Positions 32,798 through 39,535 of a DNA stretch of 39,535 nt are shown here, piece by piece. Origin of the DNA: an uncultured Prevotellaceae bacterium (lineage in GTDB: Bacteria > Bacteroidota > Bacteroidia > Bacteroidales > Bacteroidaceae). Made by a program: the position numbers and the translations under genes. The stretch is from the NCBI GenBank assembly GCA_900316505.1, contig ONDH01000028.1:1-39535 (forward strand), written 5' to 3'. The notes under the pieces were generated by a model that did not search any database, had not been told where the DNA came from, and saw only the letters and a program-made list of their open reading frames with translations. Each line of letters starts with the position of its first letter. The first letter of the stretch is position 1.

Positions 32798-32898
32798 GTG
32801 AATTTGGTGAATTGTGAATTTTGTGAAATTCGTGTGCACGGGCACGCTATTTTAAACTTAACTTTCGGAAGTGACGAAGTAATCGAAGTTACTCCGAA

Positions 32899-32954
32899 TT
32901 AGGAATGGAATCTGTCAACTCTCAATTGTCAATTGTCAATTGTCAACTGTCAAC
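32899..32954 (-). repeat. Heptad-repeat element E (minus orientation)
   Basis: Eight heptads in register: TTAGGAA, TGGAATC, TGTCAAC, TCTCAAT, TGTCAAT twice, TGTCAAC twice. On the minus strand this is GTTGACA units, then GATTCCA, then TTCCTAA, the same order as elements B and C but without GTTTAGG units. It is flanked on the left by CGAAGT nonamers (about 32876-32895) and on the right by GAGCGCAGCG and ATAACTCCT nonamers (about 32978-33010). Confidence 0.88.
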
Positions 32955-33055
32955 TAAGCAAACGTCGATCACTTCGAGCGCAGCGATAACTCCTATAACT
33001 CCTTAACTCCAAAAAAGTTGAGCACTTGCGAAACTTTAGTATTTTATATCTTCAT

Positions 33056-33089
33056 TTTGTATTGTTTTCATTTTTATTTCGTATCTTTG
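33056..33089 (+). promoter_or_regulatory. Promoter for the flavodoxin-type gene at 33180
   Basis: TATCTTTG at 33082-33089, with TTTG at 33056-33059 (22-base spacer), about 90 bases before the start codon. Confidence 0.6.
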
Positions 33090-33179
33090 CCACACTTATG
33101 CACTCCAACTCAACTTTCTGAAGTTAAAAGGAAACATTATATTCTCACTAAAACAATAAAATGATAAACTAATTCAACC

Positions 33180-33695
33180 ATGAAAGTTTTGATTTTACAG
33201 GCTTCGCCACGTGCGAACGGCAACACCGCCTGGATGGCGGAAGAGTACAAGAAGGCTGCTGAGGCTGCCGGTCATGAGGTGACACTGGTGAATGTGTCAA
33301 AGAAGAAGATTGCGGGCTGTCTGGCTTGCGAGTATTGCCACAACAAGGGCAATGGTGCCTGCATTCAAAAGGATGACATGCAGGAACTGTATCCTCTGAT
33401 GGCTGAGGCTGAAGCACTGGTGCTGGCTGCTCCCATCTACTATTTCACGCTCTGTGCACAGATTCAGGCTCCCATTCAGCGCATGTACTGCGTGAACAAA
33501 CCAGCCAAGGTGAAGAAGATGGCACTGCTCATGTCTTCTTACTCACCCAATGTGTATGACGGAGCCACTGCTGAATTCCGCGACATCTGCAACTATTGGA
33601 GCACAGAGAACATGGGTGCTGTAACTGCCAAGATTGACGAACAGAAAACTGAAGAAACCAAGCAGAAGGTGATTGCCTTGACAGGTAAGCTGTAA
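33180..33695 (+). CDS. NADPH-dependent FMN reductase / iron-sulfur flavoprotein type
   Basis: 171 residues, cytoplasmic, flavodoxin fold. The FMN phosphate loop is in ILQASPRANGNTAWMAEEY at the N terminus. It is followed by a cysteine-rich segment GCLACEYCHNKGNGACIQKD, typical of the iron-sulfur flavoprotein branch. PIYYFTLCAQIQAPIQR matches the quinone-reductase-like substrate loop. It probably reduces quinones or similar acceptors; the exact substrate is unknown. It is alone on the plus strand, and a second member of the same family is encoded at 36035. Confidence 0.87.
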   Translation: MKVLILQASPRANGNTAWMAEEYKKAAEAAGHEVTLVNVSKKKIAGCLACEYCHNKGNGACIQKDDMQELYPLMAEAEALVLAAPIYYFTLCAQIQAPIQRMYCVNKPAKVKKMALLMSSYSPNVYDGATAEFRDICNYWSTENMGAVTAKIDEQKTEETKQKVIALTGKL

Positions 33696-33717
33696 AGCCA
33701 CGTCAGTTCGATGAATT

Positions 33718-33765
33718 ATATTGCGGCAAGCTACTGAATGAAATTTCGGTGGCTTGCCGCAATAT
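33718..33765. terminator. Perfect 14-bp stem-loop between convergent genes
   Basis: ATATTGCGGCAAGC (33718-33731) pairs perfectly with GCTTGCCGCAATAT (33752-33765); the loop is 20 bases. No T-run on either strand. It lies between the flavodoxin-type gene and the convergent deacetylase and probably ends both transcripts. Confidence 0.65.
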
Positions 33766-33831
33766 GTTATGGCGAGCTCAATGTAAAGCTATATCCGTTT
33801 CAGAATCAGGGTGAAACTGTGGCTAATCTGA

Positions 33832-34611
33832 TTATGGATGTACTTTATCTGCAAATTCGTTGTAGGTGATGAATTCATGACCTTGTTCCAGAAGCATTTT
33901 GATGAGACGGTCAAGACGTTGGCACATCTGCTTACCGCTGTGGTTTCGGATAATGAATGGCATCTTGAATTCGGGGTGCTCTTTCAGGTCGAAGAATTCC
34001 CAAGGGTGGAAGTAGGTGACAAAGTAGCCATCACTCTTAAGCACGCGACGCACCATCCTGTGGTACAGTCCTTCAGGCAGGTTGTGGAGAGCAAGCCAAA
34101 ACAAGGGGAAACGGATGAGCGGTGTAACGGATGCGGGAATCTGCATCACGCCATCTTTCATGAACCATGTGCGAGGCTCGGAAAGGTGCATGTAGCGACC
34201 TGGTATGAAGGCAGGGTTGAGCGATGAGTTGTAGCGGTACCCCACCCTCTTGATTTCTGACTCCACCACAGGAAACATACGGGGCTGACGATAACCATAG
34301 ACGGTGCGACCAGTGACGCGCTCGACAATCTCCTTCGAACGAGCGAAGTCTGTGTCTTTGGGCTGCCAATGATCCACTCCGTGACATGCCACCTCATGCC
34401 CTTCTGCCATGATGCGCTGCATCACTTCGGGGGCGTTTTCTGCAAAATTGCCCGTGCAGAAGAAGGTAGCCCTGACACCATTCTGCTTCAGGATGTCGAG
34501 AATGCGGTTGGTGCCCACTTTCGACACTGCCATACCTTGCTCCAAGGTGAAGTCAACACCATGTTCGCGAGGCACATCAAACTCTTCCGTGTCAAAACTC
34601 AAAAGTATCAT
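33832..34611 (-). CDS. Polysaccharide deacetylase (NodB homology)
   Basis: 259 residues, no signal peptide. NodB-type carbohydrate esterase 4: motif 1 is LLSFDTEEFD (D7), and the metal-binding motif 2 is CHGVDHW (H77, H81). A YGYRQPRMF motif 3 is also present. The C-terminal half, with FVTYFHPWEFFD, matches the DUF3473-containing branch associated with exopolysaccharide synthesis clusters. No such cluster is in this window. Removes N- or O-acetyl groups from an unidentified glycan. Confidence 0.88.
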   Translation of the reverse strand: MILLSFDTEEFDVPREHGVDFTLEQGMAVSKVGTNRILDILKQNGVRATFFCTGNFAENAPEVMQRIMAEGHEVACHGVDHWQPKDTDFARSKEIVERVTGRTVYGYRQPRMFPVVESEIKRVGYRYNSSLNPAFIPGRYMHLSEPRTWFMKDGVMQIPASVTPLIRFPLFWLALHNLPEGLYHRMVRRVLKSDGYFVTYFHPWEFFDLKEHPEFKMPFIIRNHSGKQMCQRLDRLIKMLLEQGHEFITYNEFADKVHP

Positions 34612-34683
34612 ACAATTATATCTTTATTAAAGTTTCACCCATCGCGTGGCGCTTTGCTCGCAAAGAACCTTCACTTTCTTGTA

Positions 34684-34900
34684 GTTATCGAAGTTATAGA
34701 AGTTATTGCTTCGCTCAGTTGACAATTGACAGTTTAGGGTTTAGGGTTTAGAGTTGAGGGTTGAGGGTTTAGAGTTTAGAGTTTAGGGTTTAGGGTTTAG
34801 AGTTTAGAGTTTAGAGATTCAATTCCTAATTCCTCATTCCTAATTTTCATTGACTGAGTATCGTCGTTCACTTCGACAACTTCTTCAACTTCGGCAACTT
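34684..34900 (+). repeat. Heptad-repeat element C with nonamer flanks
   Basis: The core at 34718-34843 is eighteen heptads without a slip: GTTGACA, ATTGACA, then GTTTAGG/GTTTAGA/GTTGAGG units, then GATTCAA, TTCCTAA, TTCCTCA, TTCCTAA. On the left (34684-34710) are GTTATCGAA-type nonamers and GCTTCGCTC. On the right (34871-34900) are CTTCGACAA, CTTCTTCAA, CTTCGGCAA: the same nonamer class in the opposite orientation. It fills most of the 296-base gap between the alpha/beta hydrolase and the deacetylase. No other feature is seen there beyond a CTTTGC-TC-GCAAAG hairpin near 34651-34664. Confidence 0.92.
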
Positions 34901-34907
34901 CTATCTT

Positions 34908-36038
34908 TTACTTCAAATTCTTTCTGAAGAACTCCTCCAGCTTCTCCCAAGGAATCATGTTCTTAGGTTTACCCTTGCCTTGTAGTTCCTCGTAACCACC
35001 ATCGTAGAGGTCGCAGTGTGAGGCATCAGGAATGATGAGCAGCTCTTTGTTTTCGGGGTTGGGGTTGGGCTCACCCACAAACTTGTAGCCTTCTGCCTTC
35101 CCATCTACCATATAGTGATAGGCTGCCTCGCCAAAGTAGCGCGAGTGGGCATCGGCACCGTGCATCACAAGAACGGCAGAGCGGATTTCGTTGATGTAGT
35201 AGAGGAAACGGCTGTTGGAATATGCCTGTGTACCAATGACGCGCCAACCATCGTTCGAGTTGCCAGAACGCTTATGATAACCGCGTTCCGTTTTGTAGTA
35301 ATCATAATAATCATGAACGAAACGTGGTGCTTGAGGTGGCACTGTATCCAGCACACCACCTGCCATCGCCATCGGGTCGTCCAGACGTTGCTTGGAAAGT
35401 TTCTCACGGGCGGTATGACGAGCTTCCTCCACATCGAACGCATCGTTGTAGTCGTTACCGCTGACACGCGTCATGTCGTACATCGTAGAGGCTACGGTAG
35501 CCTTGATGCGCGTGTCGGCAGCGGCAGCATTCAGAGCGATGCCTCCCCAACCGCAGATGCCGATGATGCCAATTTTTTCGGCATCCACATTCTCCTGCTT
35601 CGACAGAAAATCGACAGCAGCCATAAAGTCCTCTGTGTTGATGTCGGGCGAAGCCGTTCGACGCGGTTCACCACTGCTCTCACCCGTATAGGAAGGGTCG
35701 AAAGCCAGCGTCACGAAACCACGCTCAGCCATCTTCATCGCATAGAGTCCACTCGACTGCTCCTTCACGGCTCCAAAGGGACCAGAAACAGCAATAGCCG
35801 CCAGCTTGCCTTTGACATCTTTCGGCGTGTACATATCAGCAGCTAATATCAGCCCATACTGGGTCTTAAATGTCACCTTCTTGTGGCTAACCTTCTCACT
35901 CAGCGGGAACACCTTGTCCCACTCCTGTGTCAATTCCAGTTTCTGTTCCATATTCTCGTCTGTAGTTTGTTTGTTACTGTTGGTGCAACTTGCCAGCATT
36001 CCGCCCAGCAGCATTGCGAAAAATAACACTTTTTTCAT
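34908..36038 (-). CDS. Alpha/beta hydrolase lipoprotein with atypical nucleophile elbow
   Basis: 376 residues with lipoprotein signal MLASC (C18). It resembles YcjY/dienelactone-hydrolase-like proteins: PFGAVKEQSSGLYA, AFDPSYTGESSGEPR, GIIGICGWGGIALNAA and the late DASHCDLYDGG. The expected small-x-Ser-x-Gly elbow reads C162-G-W164-G-G, so the usual serine is replaced by tryptophan. C162 may be the nucleophile, or the enzyme may not use the standard triad. Its ATG overlaps the stop of the flavodoxin-type gene upstream by 4 bases. Substrate unknown. Confidence 0.82.
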   Translation of the reverse strand: MKKVLFFAMLLGGMLASCTNSNKQTTDENMEQKLELTQEWDKVFPLSEKVSHKKVTFKTQYGLILAADMYTPKDVKGKLAAIAVSGPFGAVKEQSSGLYAMKMAERGFVTLAFDPSYTGESSGEPRRTASPDINTEDFMAAVDFLSKQENVDAEKIGIIGICGWGGIALNAAAADTRIKATVASTMYDMTRVSGNDYNDAFDVEEARHTAREKLSKQRLDDPMAMAGGVLDTVPPQAPRFVHDYYDYYKTERGYHKRSGNSNDGWRVIGTQAYSNSRFLYYINEIRSAVLVMHGADAHSRYFGEAAYHYMVDGKAEGYKFVGEPNPNPENKELLIIPDASHCDLYDGGYEELQGKGKPKNMIPWEKLEEFFRKNLK

Positions 36039-36571
36039 ATCTTCTTTCCTAATTCAAAAGCCTCTTGCAGTTTCGGGTTTCCTTCTATCTCGCGAGCCTC
36101 ATTCACGCCTCCGCAGAAAAGTGTACCGGCCAAACGACTTTTTGGATAGCAGTCTATCCAACCAGTCAGTCCTGTCTCTGCACGCTTCGGAGTCTGCTCT
36201 TCATCTTCAGCAGCCGTGGTCAGCAGATAGACATCACGAAACGCATAATCCTGTTCGTACATTGCATTCATGCGGTCTATGAGGGTCTTCATCTGTCCAC
36301 TCATCTCATAATAATAAATAGGTGTAGCCCAACAAACCACATCGGCTTTCATCACCTTCGCCATGATGTCGTTCACATCATCATTGATGACACAACGTCC
36401 CAACTTTTGGCAACCGAAGCAGCCTCTGCAAAACTGGATATTTTTTCCGACGAGAGAAATCTTCTCCACCTCGTTACCGGCAGTCTTAGCTCCTTCCACA
36501 AACTGGTCAGCGAGCATGTCGCTGTTTGAGCCTCGTCTAAGGCTCGTAGAAATTACAATTACTTTTTTCAT
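36035..36571 (-). CDS. NADPH-dependent FMN reductase family protein
   Basis: 178 residues from the start at 36571 (MKKVIVISTSLRRGSNSDML); an ATG seven codons earlier gives no family match. The phosphate loop STSLRRGSNS, the cysteine cluster FCRGCFGCQKLGRC and the ATPIYYYEMSGQMKTLIDR loop place it with the multimeric flavodoxin / iron-sulfur flavoprotein group, like the gene at 33180. It is first in a two-gene unit with the alpha/beta hydrolase (4-base overlap), driven from the box at 36712. Confidence 0.87.
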   Translation of the reverse strand: MKKVIVISTSLRRGSNSDMLADQFVEGAKTAGNEVEKISLVGKNIQFCRGCFGCQKLGRCVINDDVNDIMAKVMKADVVCWATPIYYYEMSGQMKTLIDRMNAMYEQDYAFRDVYLLTTAAEDEEQTPKRAETGLTGWIDCYPKSRLAGTLFCGGVNEAREIEGNPKLQEAFELGKKI

Positions 36572-36711
36572 GTTGTTTCTTATAATGTCCAACCATTGTC
36601 GCCATAATCATCTATACGCCACTTTCGCAAGCTTCAGTCAATACTAATTTACTTCGCTGCAATCCAACAACCGACAACCATCAGGATTGATGGAAGTCAT
36701 CATATTGGCGA

Positions 36712-36719
36712 CAAAGGTA
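36712..36719 (-). promoter_or_regulatory. Minus-7 box for the flavodoxin/hydrolase pair
   Basis: CAAAGGTA on the plus strand reads TACCTTTG on the minus strand, about 140 bases before the start at 36571. The A-rich upstream region lacks a perfectly spaced TTTG. The remaining gap to 36797 shows only repeated CTTATA words. Confidence 0.5.
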
Positions 36720-36797
36720 CGAAAAGAAAAACAAAAACGAAAACAATATGGGGACAAAAGGCTTATAATGTCTTACAGTCTTATACCTTTTTCCCTT

Positions 36798-37250
36798 TTA
36801 TTTCAGTGAATGATAGGTAGCATCGTCCACTGGCTCGCACCACTCATTAGATGCTCCCTCCTGCACATCTTTATGATATGTCAGGTGCTGGAACCAAGAG
36901 TCTTTCTGTGCGCCATGCCAGTGCTTCACCTCAGCAGGGATGGCGATGACGGTGCCGGGAGTCATTGGGATAGGAGCCTTGCCCCATTCCTGATACCAGC
37001 CACGACCTGCAACACAAATCAGCACCTGCACTTGCTTGTGGTGGATGTGCCAGTTGTTGCGGCAACCAGGCTCGAAGGTGACGTTCATGACGCCACCACC
37101 GACATCTGCCAGATAGCTCTGACCAATGAAATACTTGCCGTAGGGATTAGGTTCGCCCTTGGGCCATGGAGAGTTCAAAGACTCAAACGTCTGACTGTTC
37201 ATTGTTACCATCGTCATTGTTGCGATTAAAAATAAAACGATTCTTTTCAT
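36798..37250 (-). CDS. Exported cupin-domain protein
   Basis: 150 residues with an N-terminal signal peptide (MKRIVLFLIATMTMVTMNSQ). A single cupin barrel carries the metal-binding set NNWHIHHKQVQ and the second-motif histidines in EVKHWHGAQ. It resembles the small cupins often encoded next to aldo/keto reductases and carboxymuconolactone decarboxylases. Catalytic role unproven. It is the last gene of the packed minus-strand unit, 1 base after the aldo/keto reductase. Confidence 0.85.
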   Translation of the reverse strand: MKRIVLFLIATMTMVTMNSQTFESLNSPWPKGEPNPYGKYFIGQSYLADVGGGVMNVTFEPGCRNNWHIHHKQVQVLICVAGRGWYQEWGKAPIPMTPGTVIAIPAEVKHWHGAQKDSWFQHLTYHKDVQEGASNEWCEPVDDATYHSLK

Positions 37251-37251
37251 A

Positions 37252-38097
37252 TCATCCGTAATTTGAAATCAGATATTTCACAAACTGTGGGTCACAGAAG
37301 TTGATGGTGCCCGTGTCGTGCTGGTTCATCTGAGCAATCTGAGCCATGTCGGCATCGCTCAGCGTAAAGTTGAAAATGTCGAAGTTCTGCGCCATACGTT
37401 CTTTGTAGCTCGACTTAGGAATGGCAACGATACCACGCTGGGTGAGCCAACGAAGGGCTACCTGGGCAGCACTCTTACCATACTTCGCTCCGATGGCAGT
37501 CAGCGCCTCGCTTTTCACAATACCATCAACGCCCTGTCCGCCAAGTGGCCCCCATGCCATGACCTTTGTTCCAAACTCTGCATGAATCGGCTCGATGCCC
37601 GTCTGCTGGATGAGTGTGTTGCACTGCAGCTGGTTCACCATCGGCTTCACCTCCACATAGTGAGCAAAGTCGAAGAAACGTCCTGCCTGGAAATTGCTCA
37701 CACCGATGGCACGCACCTTGCCGGCACGATAGGCTTTCTCCATCGCCCGCCATGTGCCGAACACGTCGCCATAGGCCTGATGGATGAGCAGCAGGTCGAT
37801 ATACTCCGTCTGCAACTTGCGCAGGCTCTCGTCGATGCTCTTGGCAGCCTTTTCCTCGCCATTGTTCGATATCCACACTTTCGTCACGAGAAACAAGTCC
37901 TCGCGCTTCAGTCCACTCTTGCGCCAGGCATTTCCAACGCCTTCTTCATTCTGGTAGGCCTGTGCCGTATCAATCAGGCGATAGCCCACACTCAGCGCAT
38001 CACTTACGCAACGTTCACACTCATCAGGGCTCACCATAAACACACCGTAGCCCAATGTCGGCATCTTGACACCGTTTGATAATTTCATGTACTCCAT
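37252..38097 (-). CDS. Aldo/keto reductase
   Basis: 281 residues, TIM-barrel NADPH-dependent carbonyl reductase. The tetrad is visible: D43 and Y48 (LIDTAQAYQNEEGVG), K73 (VTKVW) and H106 (LLIHQAYG). VRAIGVSNF and the late IPKSSYKERMAQN (cofactor phosphate binding) complete the pattern. The length is typical of the short AKR5-like 2,5-diketo-gluconate or prostaglandin-F-synthase type. Cytoplasmic. It is separated from both neighbours by a single base. Confidence 0.93.
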   Translation of the reverse strand: MEYMKLSNGVKMPTLGYGVFMVSPDECERCVSDALSVGYRLIDTAQAYQNEEGVGNAWRKSGLKREDLFLVTKVWISNNGEEKAAKSIDESLRKLQTEYIDLLLIHQAYGDVFGTWRAMEKAYRAGKVRAIGVSNFQAGRFFDFAHYVEVKPMVNQLQCNTLIQQTGIEPIHAEFGTKVMAWGPLGGQGVDGIVKSEALTAIGAKYGKSAAQVALRWLTQRGIVAIPKSSYKERMAQNFDIFNFTLSDADMAQIAQMNQHDTGTINFCDPQFVKYLISNYG

Positions 38098-38098
38098 A

Positions 38099-38701
38099 TT
38101 ATTTCAATCCATTAATCCATTTCTCCACTTTCGCTTTTTCTGTGCGTACCTCGTGTCCATAGATGCTGAAGCCCTTTGTAACATTGGCACCAGGAAAGGC
38201 TTCCTTCACATCCTCCACGCAGTTGGCCAATCCACTGCCTTCGTGAGTGGTGAAGGGAATGACGGTCTTGCCCTTCAGGTCATTGGCGTGTTTCTTGAAG
38301 AACGTGAACATTACTCGTGGATAGGTTCCCCACCACACAGGACCACCGATGAAAACGGTGTCGTACTTTGAAAGGTCCACGTCTCCTTCATACTCGGGAA
38401 GTTCACCATTATTAGTCTCTTCTTTCGCCAGATTGGTGAGTTGGTTATAGGCCATACCGTCGTACTTATGTGTCACGATTTCAAACTGCTCTGCACCCGT
38501 CAACTCTGTGATATAGTCTGCCACAATTTTTGTATTGCCCACCGCGATATTTCCTACTGAGTAGTTGTCTCCTGCATGTGAGAAGAACACTACAACTGCC
38601 TTTCCGTCTTTGTTCATTTCTTTCTCTTGTTTAGCGCCGCCACTGCATGCCGTAGATGCGAACAATGCTACTGCGGCTATAAAAATACTCTTAATATTCA
38701 T
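38099..38701 (-). CDS. Lipoprotein flavodoxin
   Basis: 200 residues. A lipoprotein signal ends STAC (C19), so the flavodoxin would be anchored outside the cytoplasmic membrane, which is unusual for an FMN protein but common in Bacteroidetes and Firmicutes clusters of this type. Flavodoxin-4-like motifs: VVVFFSHAGDNYSVGN, DTVFIGGPVWWGTYP and FTTHEGSGLANCVEDV. Start ATG overlaps the stop of the acetyltransferase frame (38698-38701). Followed after 1 base by the aldo/keto reductase. Confidence 0.87.
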   Translation of the reverse strand: MNIKSIFIAAVALFASTACSGGAKQEKEMNKDGKAVVVFFSHAGDNYSVGNIAVGNTKIVADYITELTGAEQFEIVTHKYDGMAYNQLTNLAKEETNNGELPEYEGDVDLSKYDTVFIGGPVWWGTYPRVMFTFFKKHANDLKGKTVIPFTTHEGSGLANCVEDVKEAFPGANVTKGFSIYGHEVRTEKAKVEKWINGLK

Positions 38702-39210
38702 TTTATATACTCTTTATAAACTTTGCAGGGTTGCCGCCAACGATAGTGTTGGGAGCAACATGGACATATCGTAACATTCATACCTATCCAAGCGTTCTTC
38801 CTGATGGTCACCTTGCGGTATGTGTACTTAGTGTGACGTTCATTGAAGTCGTGGTTGATAGTTGCTATTCTGACTCCCGGAGCAACCTGCACGCCGTCCT
38901 CAAACTCTATGCCGCCTGATGCACTGAGTATTGCCGAGTGGTTGATAAACACACCTTTACCCATCTTCACCCTATTGCCGAAGTCGCAGATGAAGGGTGT
39001 GAGGATTCTCACATCGTCCAGCTTGCGCCCAAACAGTTCTTCCAGTTCTTCCACGTAAGAAGGGTCGTCAGGCATCTTTGCATTAGCCTTTGCACACAAC
39101 ACACGTGAACGCATCATCTCATCTATGGCATCCATGAAATATGGCTCTCTGATATCAGTAGGACCACCATTCGCCATCAATTCAAAAACATAACCTTTTG
39201 GATATTCCAT
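38698..39210 (-). pseudogene. Hexapeptide acetyltransferase with C-terminal deletion and frameshift
   Basis: 170 codons. Residues 1-143 match maltose/galactoside O-acetyltransferases: the N-terminal MEYPKGYVFELM is followed by LTPFICDFGNRVKMGKGVFI, TINHDF and VTIRKNAWIGMNVTICP. The frame then runs into unrelated residues (CCSQHYRWRQPCK). In the next frame the same DNA encodes VAPNTIVGGNPAKFIKSI and a stop at 38703-38705, the normal C terminus of the family. About 20 residues of left-handed-helix coils that normally join these parts (GVTIG...VTKD type) are absent. This indicates an internal deletion out of frame, with loss of the last coils. The catalytic His region (TINHDF) remains. Confidence 0.82.
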
Positions 39211-39234
39211 AACTTTTCAATTTTCAACTATCAA

Positions 39235-39535
39235 CTATCCCAAAGCCTGATTTGTTGACCACTCAAAATGCTGCTCACGCTCACTAATCCACCAGCGGCC
39301 GTCAATCTTCTCATATTTATCGTAATAACGTACTGCATGAGTTGTCAATACATCTTTGCCGTCCTGCTCTGTCACCAGTGTTGCCAGCGCGTAGCAAGTA
39401 CCTGTGGCATGTGTATCGTCAATGAAGTCCACGCTTTGTTGTCCGTTCATGTGGAAAGACACCTTAGCTGCACCAAAAGCCTTGTACTGACGAATCATGT
39501 CATGCACGTCGTTTGCTGTCATGCCCAACTTGCCA
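39235..39535 (-). CDS. SnoaL-like (NTF2 fold) protein, 5' end outside the window
   Basis: About 100 C-terminal residues are visible, and the frame stays open to the window edge. A TTG at 39528 could be read as a start, but the preceding codons continue the frame, so the N terminus is probably missing. The segment GMTANDVHDMIRQY, then DDTHATGTCYALATLV, then HAVRYYDKYEKIDGRWWISER fits the SnoaL-like/NTF2 ketosteroid-isomerase-like fold. Function unknown. It is followed after 24 bases by the acetyltransferase and appears to be upstream in the same unit. Confidence 0.75.
   Translation of the reverse strand, partial: GKLGMTANDVHDMIRQYKAFGAAKVSFHMNGQQSVDFIDDTHATGTCYALATLVTEQDGKDVLTTHAVRYYDKYEKIDGRWWISEREQHFEWSTNQALG

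Noticed and set aside
33718..33765. Terminal inverted repeat of an insertion sequence
   Set aside because: The arms are only 20 bases apart, and there is no transposase or target duplication; a convergent-gene hairpin explains it better.

Overview
The window looks like chromosomal DNA from a Prevotella-type member of the Bacteroidales. Reasons: several promoters match the Bacteroidetes consensus TTTG-N19-22-TAnnTTTG; there is no obvious Shine-Dalgarno use; and the gene families are typical of that order (DUF3078 outer-membrane protein, C10 peptidase with a Prevotella-style C-terminal tail, MG2-domain exported protein, split GcvPA/GcvPB glycine decarboxylase, a 29-residue mS38/COX24-like protein next to RNase G). 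I saw no tRNA, rRNA, CRISPR array, insertion sequence or phage gene.

Layout. 1-1035 is a gene-free, repeat-rich region. 1036-4461 is the thrS-infC-rpmI-rplT translation cluster with an internal infC promoter, closed by a terminator, followed by fabD and a cytoplasmic GH13 alpha-amylase. 7348-10715 holds a DUF3078 protein facing away from a tiny ribosomal-type protein and RNase G. 10823-14720 (minus) is a tight four-gene unit: TPR lipoprotein, stand-alone AICAR transformylase, small basic protein, MltF-like lytic transglycosylase. 14880-17579 is an MG2-type exported protein, divergent from an acidic-tailed protein of unknown function and an exported histidine phosphatase. 20101-21549 is a two-catalytic-domain secreted esterase. 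21596-27971 (minus) is lplA-gcvT-gcvH-gcvPA-gcvPB-lpdA: all glycine cleavage proteins plus the ligase that lipoylates GcvH. 28031-32379 (minus) holds small exported proteins, a large C10 cysteine peptidase and a 59-residue partner peptide. 33180-39535 is an accessory redox region: three flavodoxin-type proteins, an aldo/keto reductase, a cupin, an alpha/beta hydrolase, a polysaccharide deacetylase, a damaged hexapeptide acetyltransferase and a SnoaL-like protein cut by the window edge.

The most unusual signal is not a gene. Five intergenic sites carry arrays of 7-bp units that keep strict register and a shared module order (GTTGACA, then GTTTAGG/GTTTAGA, then GATTCAA or GATTCCA, then TTCCTAA). 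Two of the five (around 32899 and 34718) are also flanked by matching 9-bp arrays. Separate 8-bp and 23-bp arrays sit in the same kinds of gaps. These modular short-period elements, the C10 peptidase/peptide pair, the AICAR transformylase-MltF operon and the deletion-frameshifted acetyltransferase are the main points for follow-up.
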